Source: Epiperipatus broadwayi
Lineage: Eukaryota > Onychophora > Udeonychophora > Euonychophora > Peripatidae
Direction of reading: 5' to 3'
Assembly: GCA_028023455.1 (NCBI GenBank)
Contig: JAQFVV010012980.1
Coordinates: forward strand, 60,001-124,000
DNA length: 64,000 nucleotides
Part shown: positions 1 to 16,510 of the stretch, one piece after another
Layout of the letters: every line of letters starts with the position of its first letter
Numbering within the stretch: position 1 is the stretch's first letter
Position numbers and translations under genes: made by a program
Notes under the pieces: model-generated
Seen by the model: the letters and a program-made list of their open reading frames with translations, nothing else
The model's database searches: none
Told to the model about the DNA's origin: nothing

Positions 1-228
1 TTGTCTTTAAATTTTTGAAGCACATTATTGATAAATTTATCTCTATCTATCTTAAGATTAAAGTTGCCATCTTGTATTAGTTTTAATATCTTAATTTGAT
101 CATACATTTTATTTTTATAATATATATTATTTAGCAAAACAAAACAGTTGCCTTTATCTTCCCTAAGGCAAGTAATATTGTGAGATATAAAGGATTGTTT
201 AGTTTTTAAAATATCTTTGTCTCATACT
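1..228 (-). pseudogene. Penelope-like element reverse transcriptase fragment (N-terminal part)
   Basis: Read on the minus strand from about 228 to the window edge, one frame stays open for about 75 codons. It contains a REDKGNCFVLLNN-type segment followed by a Y-x-x-KM motif. In Penelope-like retroelements this DKGN-containing region lies near the start of the reverse transcriptase, so the call rests on that motif and its spacing. The fragment runs off the left edge, so its length is unknown. An upstream in-frame stop marks its decayed 5' side. Another PLE piece on the same strand lies at 530-745 and represents a later part of the RT. The order is therefore RT-late then RT-early, as expected for head-to-tail partial PLE copies. 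No start codon can be assigned. Confidence 0.55.
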
Positions 229-529
229 TTACTTTCTAATCCTGTAATTGTATGCACAGAATCATGTGATCATAAGAGAAAAAAATAAAAGAAGCATTCT
301 ATGGAAATATTAATGCTATAAATAGAAAAGACACTTGCTTTGATATATCAAAGAAATGGGCTCTGTAACACATGCTAAAGCATGGATTCTCAAAAACGTA
401 CAGTTTATTATTATATTTATTAATAACTTCTTTTTTAAATGTTATTTATAAGTTTTTGTATTTATTTATATTTAACAGAAAATAAACTATTTTAATTCTT
501 GATGTATGAAAAACTTTTATCTTTTTATG

Positions 530-745
530 TTTATAAGCTCATTAATAATGTTGTCATTAAAACCATTATCATGAAGCATTTTATTAGTAACAAAAATGAT
601 CTTGTGAAAATGGCTATCATCAGAAAGTGTCTTTGTTCTATCTATCAATGTCTTTGCCACTGAAAATAGTTCTGCAGGATCCTGATGAGAAGAAAAATGA
701 AGATACCTCCCAGTGTGTATTGGTTTTCTATATATACCATAGAAT
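530..745 (-). pseudogene. Penelope-like element RT fragment (thumb/late RT)
   Basis: The minus-strand translation gives a YRKPIHTGRYLHFSSH-like stretch, then a DRTKTLSDDSHFH-like stretch and NKMLHDNGFNDNIIN. The YRKP-T-x-R-Y-hydrophobic-SSH pattern is typical of the later part of Penelope-like RTs, and the final piece normally leads into the linker before the GIY-YIG domain. No ATG or intact frame remains. The lower-coordinate end (530-640) is matched in inverted orientation by 865-975, which carries the same protein segment on the plus strand. Confidence 0.6.
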
Positions 746-864
746 AAAAAAAAAACATCTTCCTTTTCTTCAATTAAAACATATAAAAAAGTAATTGGTT
801 ATTATTTTTAATTGGGTATTCTATTTTTTTATTAAATTTGATCTTGTTGTTATATTGTCACATA

Positions 865-990
865 AATGAAGAAACTTTCTGCTGATAGCCATTTTCACAT
901 GGACATTTCTGCTAATAAAATGCTTTTTGATAATGGTTGTAATCACAACATTATCAATAGAGCTTATACATATAAAAGTAAAAAAAATAT
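865..990 (+). pseudogene. Penelope-like element RT fragment, inverted relative to 530-745
   Basis: The plus strand encodes a short DSHFH...NKMLFDNG...INRAYTYKSKK segment, the same protein region as the minus-strand fragment 530-640. The DNA arms match in inverted orientation over roughly 105 bp with scattered differences. The INRAYTYK motif recurs near 61,350, where it sits just before a PLE GIY-YIG domain. The frame closes soon after. This is a relic with no visible start or function. Confidence 0.5.
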
Positions 991-1021
991 ATTTTTTACA
1001 TCACAAATTTAGACACTTATA

Positions 1022-1038
1022 TCATATATATATATATA
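1022..1038. repeat. short (TA)n microsatellite
   Basis: A short TA run separates the PLE fragments from an AT-rich block to the right. Confidence 0.9.
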
Positions 1039-2183
1039 TGATGTGACTGAGCATTAATTAAAACTGTGTTTACAGTTATTAAAATAAAATTCTCATAAAT
1101 AATGTGAAGGTTTTAATAAATAAATAAATTTATAAAGATTTAAAGAGTTATTATCAGTGCAAGTACAATAAATTAGTTAAACGGGGAGAGGGTTTGCTCT
1201 AGAAGTGTCAGAATAAAAGTCTAAAGAGTTTTTTTTTTTTTTTTTTCTATTATTAGTAGTTTAAATAAAATACAGCTTGATAAAAGAAAATAATAAGTAA
1301 ATGTTGTAATTAATTGGATGTGGGAGAGGGTTTAACTTGATAAAAGTATAAGAAATAAATTGTTTTATAAAAATTAAAGGTACCCTCCCTCTTCATTTAA
1401 AACAATTTAAAAAAAAGGAATATTAAAAAACTAAATAATGAGTAGATTTTTGAAATATATGTTTTAATAGCGATTGTAAACATAGCAAAATGTGTGCTTG
1501 TTGATAAATTAAATAGTCCAGATTTTCATCAATCAGTTCATTTGAGTTCAATCTATAAGATAAGATCACAATCAGATTAAATCAGTCTGTCAGTCAGTTT
1601 TACAATTATGCAGTGTTAATCATCATCAGAAACATATGTCAGGCTCCAAGACTGAGTCCAATGAAACAGCAATTTGCCTGGTAAAAGTAATGCCTGCTTA
1701 ACAACTTGAAAAATCACCAGGAATGATTAATTGTCTCAAGAATAATGTCACAGAATAGTATACATTAAACCCCCACACAAAATCCTCAAATCCAACTGGT
1801 TGGAAAGATTTTTCACATGAAGCAACAACCAGCAAGAAGTCAATGTTCAAATCCTATTGGTAATGAGTAACTTTTATTATTTTCATTTCTGATATTAAAA
1901 TAGCCATTGCAATAATTTGAAGCCTCCTAAATCAGTTAATAAATGAACTCTATAGCATGCATAAAGAATTATGAAGTACATGTTTTTGAAATGTCATGTT
2001 TGTTAATGCTTTAGGATATTTTTATATTGATTTCATATATTTAAAAATGACTTGTATTATTTAATATTCTTTGCTATATTATATTGCTATTGTATGTGTG
2101 TGAGCCTGAGGTTATAATAAGTCATTGTTTTATTTAATTAAGTTTCATATAAGTAACTAAAATGAGAATAAAGGTTTAGTTGA

Positions 2184-2235
2184 AATAAACTATCTTTAAA
2201 CATAATATTTGTGGGTCAATTCTTTTACCACTTTT
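2184..2235 (+). terminator. possible poly(A) module of LTR type
   Basis: AATAAAC at 2,184 is followed about 30 bases later by TTTGTGGGTC and then TTTTACCAC. This resembles the AATAAA...GTGTC...TTTC-CACATC module at 33,894 and 48,012. The rest of such an element would lie left of the window or be lost. Confidence 0.3.
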
Positions 2236-3991
2236 TGAAGCAACAATTTGTTATTGTATTACTTTTGATTGAGCTAGTCATGGGATATTTTGAGTGCTGG
2301 ATTATGGGTCTACTATCCTGACATGTTAGTTCTGATAGCTAGCTGGTGCCTTAGGTTTACCTTAAAACAAATAAGATGCTTGGATAGTAGGGTTTGAATC
2401 TAGCAGTCGAGTTGGGTCACACTCTGGAAATGTGATTATTTTATGCATTGAATAGCTTGGGCTGCTCCTGGGTATCATTGATAGCTCTGATATTGATGCT
2501 ATTCTCCGCTCTGCTCAAAGGGCCAGTCCATTCACATAATATTCATAATATAAAATATAAGATTATGATAACTAAGGTTTAAACCCAGTTAAACCTATCA
2601 AATAGAGTAAATATGAACCATCTAACAAATGGACTGGTTGAATATATATAACTGATAAAATTGATAACATTATAAAGAATAATAATATTCAAACAGTTTA
2701 TACTACTTTTAAAAATATTAGTGAAATATTGCCACTTCATAAATATAAAATTTTGCATGGCTTTAGATAAAATAAAAAAAAATATCATTCAGTTATAATT
2801 ATGCTGGGTTAAAAAGTTTCTCTTGGGGCTAAGCCAAAATAATTATTTACTATAACAGCACTTAAAATGAGCAAATTATAAAGTATATTTTAACTGATTC
2901 TATTTATCAGCATAGGTATATGCCTCCTAATACTACTGACATTGCAAGCCAAATATTATACATTATTGCATTAATCATTAACAGTCACACCAATCTAACT
3001 AACTACTTAGGTTTAAACCCACAACATTTAGTAACATTTTTAAATCATAGCTTCTCTCTTTATTTTATACCATAACTTTTTATCTCTAAACTAAATACTT
3101 GTTCCAGAGCTCACACATTACCATTCCCGTGGTGACTTGCTTTTATTAAGAGCTGGTTTTAATGCACACTGCTTATTTTAGCTTTTATCATTTACTTTAA
3201 GTTTTGAATGATTATCCATCTTATACATGATGGTGAGCAAAGCTCAGCCAGGACATTATACATCAATCCTCAGTATACACTTAAAACTATGAAGTACCCT
3301 GAAATAGGTATTACACTTTAATAGGAACTACACAATGACCAATTTTTAAGTTCACAAGTTCTTACACAATGATAATGAGGATACAAAATATATCTATAAG
3401 GCAAATAAGACTATAAAGCAATACATATATCATGGCATAAATCCAGCAAGGAGTGGAGGTGACTCTATTATCTGAGGACTATAACATATGTTAGGACTTG
3501 ATTCATACACATATAAATATGGAAATGCACCAATCATTACTATAATTAAAACAAAATATGTCTCTTACGGAATATATTTAGAATGGAGCTGGGGATGCAC
3601 CCTCAAACTCTTAATACATTATTAAAATACCTAATTCCTATAATAGTCAGAGGACTAAGCTCAACCTTAACCCTCAAGGCCGCAATCACTTGGAATACCT
3701 TGGATAAACAATGGTCATTCACAAATATCACTTAATCTTGAGAGAACAGTATTTGGACTTTCACTAAATACTATATTGATATATAAAACTTATAACACAA
3801 TAATAGTCACCTACAATTAGATTAAAATATTTAGGCTTTAAATAATTATGAAGTAAGAAATGTGTATCACTTTCTCAATATATAACAATTATACTTGAAT
3901 TTCTCATCATCCAGGACATAGCAATATCAAAATATGAATACTAAATAAGTAATAAAATAAAGATTAATAACATCAATATTTACTGTTAAGC

Positions 3992-4100
<109 letters not shown>

Positions 4101-5070
4101 GAACATGTCATGTCAAACCTTTACACAGACAAGATATTCATATAATGGTGGCACCAAATTTAAACTATAACAATTTATATAAAGAAAAATGCATCTTTAA
4201 TCCTACTACCACCTAAATTTAATACCGGCTATATTCGTTATTATATCCCAAATAATAAACTCTAAAATAAAATAGACATTCGATTATTTAAAGTTTGTTT
4301 GTAATATTATATATGCACACACACACGACAACATCCAAAGACAAAAACACACAAATGACCATAATTCCTTGATGTAAGAATATTCCACAATGACATAAAT
4401 ATTTAATAGCATTCTTAAATTTAGAAAACTGCCATTCTTATAAAGCAGCTGCATTATTCCTTAGTATCCTATGAGTTTTCAACACATTTTAAATTAATCA
4501 TTCAATCTTCAAAGTTCACTTAATCGAAAGTTAACTATCAATATTATTCATAACTTTTAGCAGCACTTCAATGAACTCTATCATCTTGTGGCATTATATT
4601 TTTGGCAATTTATTTTAGATATATACAGCTCAACATTAATTAATATTGCAATAAATTTTATAATTTCGTCTACCATTTTCACTTATTCAACTTTCTTTTT
4701 CCAATTAAATAATGATTATTTGGAAATATTTTAAAATTTTTCTCATATAATGAACACTCTTTCTTTCATGATAGAAAATTTAAAATGTGGAAAACTTGTC
4801 TTCCACTCCAAAGTAGTTTTATCAAAAGTATAAAATTATAGCTAATATTCACATTTAAGTATTTTCCTAATCTCTTTTTTAAAAAAACCCATTCAAATAT
4901 TTTAAATAACATAACACTTCTAATAAAATAATTATTGAAGAATACTTATGACTCTTCATGTTCAAAAAAGCAGAGTCTGTTTCAGATGTATCATCATTTG
5001 ACAAATCTCACAGAAATTTTCAATCTTTGGAATTGAATTCAAAATCGATTTTGAGGAATAAAAACGTGTA

Positions 5071-5336
5071 CCTGGCGTAGAAATTTATGTCAATATACAC
5101 TTATACAACTTAATAAAATTAAACTTCTTACTGCAAATTTTAGAAAATCGTTAGGCGTAGATCTGAAAACAAATATGAAAAACCATGAACACCATAACAT
5201 GTAGAATACAAGAACAATCAAAACAGAGCAAAACGACTCCTCAAAATTGTGTGTGGCCCTTTTATAATATTTGGTTATCACTCATGTTCAAACCCACCTT
5301 AGTGACTGATACCACTGGTATTAAATTTTGATTGGT
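5071..5336 (-). promoter_or_regulatory. CCAAT/TATA promoter-like site with downstream splice donor
   Basis: On the minus strand a CCAAT box (5,335-5,331) lies about 65 bases upstream of a good TATA box, TATAAAAGGG (5,266-5,257). A strong donor-like CCAG/GTACAC lies at 5,071. Transcription would start near 5,235, giving a leader of about 165 nt ending at the donor. The arrangement resembles the CCAAT-to-donor units at 30,826 and 45,234. The downstream transcript encodes nothing recognised. A lost gene promoter is the alternative. Confidence 0.35.
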
Positions 5337-6027
5337 TATTACACCCAATTTTGCAATTAATTATTCACATAACTAAATGATAATGTGGCTTACTTGGGCC
5401 TTTTTTGGTTTTAAATTGTACAAACAAATCAAGATAGGATGTAGCAAACTGAAAGTTATTTTTATAATTTAAAATAATGTTTTAATTTAACTTATAATTT
5501 TATGACTGAATAATATCAAAGATTTATTCATAATTAATACCAAATTGTAGTACTTTCAACTTGCTTTTGGATTATACAGGACAATTTATAATTGTCCCAA
5601 TGAATAAAATTTCATATGTTATACCATACATGCTTTCTCACCTACTTATAGCCTTTCTAGCTACTTATGGACCTTACAGCTAGTGCTAAATCATTTTAAC
5701 TATCTTAAATTTTATAGATATAAGGATATAAATTGACTACTGAATTCATTGCACTATTTTAATTATCGACATCATTTTACTAAATAAATATTACTTGATG
5801 ATTACAATACCCCCACATCTCAGGTAACACATTCAATCTCAACAATTAAAGCACATTTAAATCTGACGTGTGTTAAACTTTAAACTGCCTTTATACATCT
5901 AAGACCAACTTATACATTTTTTTTAAAATAATCAACATCTAGGATTTCTTCAAGTATTATGTGTGTACCACAAGCCTTTTGGTCCCTCTGATTAGTCTAA
6001 ACTACTGTAGATGTGAATTCTTTAATT

Positions 6028-8460
<2,433 letters not shown>

Positions 8461-9888
8461 AATTGAAATTAAAGGTTTTAAATAATAAAAATATAGTAGT
8501 ATAAATAAAAATGAATAATACACTAATTCCAAATCTATCTTGCTGATTCATTTATTGAAGTATGTTTTTTTTGGCTGATAGCTGAATGAATGTCCTCTCA
8601 TATATGTAAGTTAAATTGACATTAGTGAAAAAGAATAAACCATTAGTTTACCATGATTAATCATACATCCAAAAGAAACAAACAAAAATAATAAAAATAT
8701 TAATATTATTAATAAAAAAATATAACTCTGCTTGTCCTAAAGTTTGTAGTTAAAGTAAAATAAGTCAAGATCTTACTTATGGTCACTTTGGTAGAGCATT
8801 ATTGAATTTCAGGAAGAATCTGTGGATTTTCAACTTTATTAACAACTACAATTATTTTGCTTAAATTGATTCCTCCTCTTTCCCACTTCATACAACTATA
8901 CATTTAGATACATGGTCCTACTTCTGAAGTGTCAGAGATGAAATTTGAAAAACAAAATTAAATATAAAAAAGCCACAAAAAATACAATTTCAAATATTGA
9001 AATAAATGATAATAATAAAATTATATGAATCAATAAAAAAATCTTCTTGAAAAAAAACAGGTGTTGTTTATATTTAATAGTTCATACATATTGTGCATTG
9101 ATTTCCAGAAATGATGTAGTTGTCCATTGGCTTTGCTAAACAGACACTAATTACTCCTGAGTATTGTTTAATTGTTTCTTTCAAACACACAGCTACAAAA
9201 CCACTGCAAATTGATATCCATCAACACTTAGAGATATTTTGCACAGACACATTTATAATGGCAAAGAAATCAGTGTCAGTTACCATAGTATGTCTATTTA
9301 CTAACTACATATTTCTTAATTCTATTTCATGATTGTAGTTGGTTATTCAATGACATTTAAGTATTGTAAAAATGACACGAGATCTTGATCGATCTCCAAT
9401 AGTTTTAAATTTCTTTTTATCACTTTCTTAAAAATCTATTTAAGCTCTCTAGCATATTTTTTAGACTATTCAAATATTTTTACCATTTATATATTTCGAT
9501 TTGTTGTTTAATCAAACAGCTGGAACATATTTTTTTAAATTCTGATATTGAAGGTTTCCTTTTCTGTTTTTTAGTGTTGAATATTAGAATCAATCTTAAT
9601 ATAATATATTTTTTAAAAAAAATATGAGTAATTGCTCAGAGACTTTTCTTTATGTATAGATTATCCAATTGCTTTAAAACCAAAAACCTCTCACTAGCTT
9701 ATGCTGATTAAAAAAAAAACAAACTCATTGTTACAAATCTATAGTTACTTAAAATATTTTTCACTTCCTGCATTGTTTTCTGTCTCTCAAATCCAATCAC
9801 CTAGCTACTCTTCTAACCTCGGGTCATTATTGTTTTATTTTAATCTTCATTTATCTTTTTCTCACCAGTCTGTTAATTATTAGTGAGT

Positions 9889-9890
<2 letters not shown>
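8461..9890. other. AT-rich spacer, nothing recognised
   Basis: Low-complexity AT-rich sequence follows the LINE. Small open frames near 9,120 and 9,701 show no family motif and are best treated as chance. Confidence 0.5.
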
Positions 9891-9962
<72 letters not shown>

Positions 9963-9965
9963 ATT
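9891..9965. repeat. (TA)n microsatellite
   Basis: TA run with one slip, ending in a short ATATATTTT stretch. Confidence 0.95.
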
Positions 9966-10152
9966 TTAAACAATGCTTTAAAGTTTCAAAAATTAAAAAT
10001 ACATCTCTCAAAAAAAAAATAAAAAATAAAAACAGCAGTTTATATAAGGTGGCATTTGTGTTTATATTTATAAGTTCGAATGTTTGATTATCAATTGACC
10101 AGAATGTTGGAAGAATCATGACAAGTATATTGGTTGGTTTTAAGTCACACTT

Positions 10153-10155
<3 letters not shown>

Positions 10156-10201
<46 letters not shown>

Positions 10202-10244
10202 ATATATATATATATATATATATATAATAAATATATATATATAT
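10156..10244. repeat. (TA)n microsatellite, interrupted
   Basis: TA run broken by TAATAA slips. Confidence 0.95.
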
Positions 10245-10360
10245 TCAAAATACAACAAAATTCACATAAATTATAATATTTTTAGAAGTACTTTCGAATA
10301 TACATTTTGTACTCTTTATCAAGTATATAACAGTGAATAATCAAAACAAGACAACATTTC

Positions 10361-10481
10361 CAAGTACTTAGTACTTGTAAAAATAATATAATTTATGTGA
10401 ATATTACTGTATTTTGATATATATATATATATATATATATACTTAGTACTTGTAAAAATAATATAATTTATGGTGAATATT
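10361..10481. repeat. tandem duplication around a TA run
   Basis: The motif ACTTAGTACTTGTAAAAATA and the following 20 bases occur at about 10,367 and again at 10,441. They are separated by a 23-base TA run, so the microsatellite is part of the duplicated segment or grew at the junction. Confidence 0.75.
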
Positions 10482-10870
10482 TTACCTGCATTAACCCGGG
10501 ATTGATATATGGTTGATATGATGATGATGATATTGTAACCGGACCCCGTAAACCCCTTTGTTACCTCAGTTGTGACCATTTCCTGATGAGCATGTTGCTT
10601 TAAGGGACTATCGTGTGGCATTCCCCAATGCAGATCTTATCCCCCCCCTACAATAATATTTCCTGCTCATCAAAAGATGTAGCACCATAGAAACTGGAAA
10701 AATCTAGAAATTTCTGTTTGGTGTTCCTAAAGGTGCCACTAGAGTTCCATCTCACTACAACCTGACTTTACGTTGGTCTAGTTATGACAGACATAGCTCA
10801 GGAGGCATGGAACTCTCATGAACAAGTGCAATGAATAACAAGTGATGCAACATGAACAACTGGATAACTA
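10482..10870. other. higher-GC island, unidentified
   Basis: This stretch has clearly more G+C than its surroundings, including a run of eight C near 10,643 and TTGTAACCGG near 10,535. I saw no domain in any frame. It may be a decayed element end. Confidence 0.3.
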
Positions 10871-10904
10871 AAATTAATTTTAAGTAACAACATTTTTGTT
10901 TAAC

Positions 10905-11520
10905 AACAATTCATTTGCAAATTCTAATAAAGTTCTTTCATATCCATGATAAGATTCATTTTTAGTTCAATTTTGAGAAGTTTAGAAGCACTTTATTTAT
11001 CAATAATTCATTTGCAAGTTCTTCTAATAAAGTTCATCTTTCATTTCAAATGAAGGCTCACTTTAATTTATCTTGGGTGAAAGATTCAAAGGGTCTTTTA
11101 TCACATAGATGTCTACCATAACTGCATGGATATTTTTAACTATTTGTTCCATATCTGTATATCCTTTTTATGTAGATAAATAGATATGATGAGCAATTCC
11201 AGATTTGTGAAGCTTTTATAATTCAGACAAGTATGGATGTTTTTTATTCATACACAATATGCATGTAAGCATTTGTAATTCATATAATACTTCATTATTT
11301 TTAAATTTATCATAGGTAAGTAAATGGGTAATGTATGCAATTCTGGGTTTGTGGACTATTCATAATCCAGTCAAGTATAAATGTGCATTTATTTACATAA
11401 GTTTAATTATTTTATCCATACACAATAAATATGCATGTAAGCATTTGTAATTCATATAATAATTCATTATTTTTAAATTTATCAAAAGTAGGTAAACAGG
11501 TAGTCTAAACAATTATGGGT
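10905..11520. repeat. diverged local duplications
   Basis: A CATTTGCAA...TTCTAATAAAGTTC segment occurs near 10,910 and 11,005. A longer unit of about 100 bp with GCATGTAAGCATTTGTAATT occurs near 11,262 and 11,434. These are direct repeats separated by roughly 95 and 170 bp, typical of slippage or unequal exchange. Confidence 0.7.
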
Positions 11521-14585
<3,065 letters not shown>

Positions 14586-15319
14586 TCAGGGTGCCAGTTC
14601 TATTGATGAATAGAACAATATGACAATATATCTTATACAAAATTATTACTGAGACTCTTTACCTAAGTCTACATTCAGGTCAGCTCAGTGGGAGGCTATA
14701 GGAAGTTCATAAGTTATATGATAATAAATAAATGAAAAAAAGAAATATGATAAAACATTAAATATAATGTAAAACCTTTTTGTCAATTAATTGCATGATA
14801 AAGAATCACAATGTTTATTTGTACAGTCTATTAAAATATCCTTTCAACTTAATTTCTTCCTTCATCCAAGTATAACATATATCAGCTTGTTATAATTATA
14901 TTACTAAACAGTTCTATGACTTGGCATATCGTAATCTAAAAAGCTACCTTAATGCCAATCAAGGAATAAACAATACAATCTCAGGGAATTTAAAAAACAC
15001 AATTGAATTGCATAAAATACATTGGCCCATAATTTATAATTCTAATTTATAATAAAATCTAATAAAATAAATTGACTAAATATTGCACTGTGTTTAGGAA
15101 TAAGATAATGACAGAAATAGGCTATTTTAATTTCATATCATCATCTAACAAATATACTAATTGGGCAAACTTTTTAATATGTTTATCCAGTGGCAAATGT
15201 TCCTTATAATGTTTGGATTAAGAAAACATGATTGTCAGACACCAGAAAATTTGATATTATAACTATAAAATAATATATGTACTCTATAATAGATGTTTGA
15301 AATGTGGAGATGTGGAAAT

Positions 15320-15386
15320 TGAAACACGGTTGTATACAAGGATAACTTAAGACACAGTTTTTAATAAATAAGCAAATGATTTATTA
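15320..15386 (-). terminator. LTR poly(A) module
   Basis: Minus-strand AATAAATC at 15,385 is followed about 30 bases later by ACTGTGTC and further on by TTTCCACATC. The same order occurs in the other LTR at 23,586 and in the separate units at 33,894 and 48,012. Confidence 0.55.
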
Positions 15387-15829
15387 TGTTGAAATATAAT
15401 TTAATATACTTATTTACAATAGGACTACTTGTCTTAATGATTTAAAATTCTCAAACAAACATTGAACATCAGTTTGGGACTATCCCTATTATATTACATT
15501 ATTTATACTCTTTTGAAATAAGAAATTAACAACAAAACTTGAATATTCTAACTTTGCATAACTGCTTTGCTTAAGTGTTTCATTTAAACATATCATTAAC
15601 TAAATAATATATTACATTGTTGGCACAGTAAATATTTAGGAAAGGATTTTCTGTTGATTAAAAAAATAAATCAAACTAACATATTTGGCCATCAACAAAG
15701 CAACTTTTTCTAACTAATGAAATAATCATTTTTTATTACATATATCTTTCACACATAACAATAAGATCATATTCATTCTGACGATTTGATGATTTACAAC
15801 TCCATATTAAATAAATATACTGTGTTTTA

Positions 15830-16010
15830 AAATATTTATTTCTTGTTTTAATTTCAATAACTCTATACTTGTATTTAAATGAATATAATGTGCTTCAAAA
15901 CATTTATTTCCCATTTTAATTTCAATAACTTTATACTTCTATTTAAATGAATATTATGTGATTCAAAACATTTATTTCCCATTTTAATTTCAATAACTTT
16001 ATACCTTTAT
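15830..16010. repeat. three tandem ~68 bp repeats inside the 3' LTR
   Basis: The unit includes TTTTAATTTCAATAACT and ATTTAAATGAATATAATGTG. The same triplet is present in the other LTR near 24,030-24,210, so it predates the element's insertion. Confidence 0.8.
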
Positions 16011-16311
16011 ATCCATGATATTGTTTTTATTATGCACGTGTGGGCATCCAAGCAACAATAATAGAAAACAATCTTTTCTACACTCTAACCATTCATTAAG
16101 AAAATATTAAACAATTATTTTATTTTGGACAATGTCGTAAACCACCCAACAAAATAAGACACTAATATTATATCAAGAATTAATTTAACTATTTATCTGG
16201 TCACATATTAAATAACACAGAGCTATATTTTCATGATTATACAGATTACACATTCCAAGAGATATTCACATGAGGAGCAAATAAAGTCTTTACTTAACAC
16301 ATCAAAAAAAA

Positions 16312-16510
16312 AACTCATCTAATTCTGAAATATACTGTAGGTGGGGACTTTTCCTCATCACCAAGACTTTAGGAAAAACATCACTTAACTTCCTAAACAT
16401 CATTTCATACTTCAACAATAACTCATCTAATTCTAAAATACACTATTGGTGGAGACTTTTTCCTCATCACCAGGACTGTAAGAAAACATTACTTCACTTC
16501 AAAACTATCA
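16312..16510. repeat. two tandem ~120 bp repeats inside the 3' LTR
   Basis: AACTCATCTAATTCT...GGTGG(G/A)GACTTTT...CTCATCACCA occurs twice in succession. The duplicate is also in the 5' LTR near 24,510-24,710. Confidence 0.8.

Noticed and set aside
10560-10680. Possible hammerhead ribozyme core (CTGATGAG near 10,582)
   Set aside because: No GAAA box at the required spacing and no closing stems could be found on either strand.
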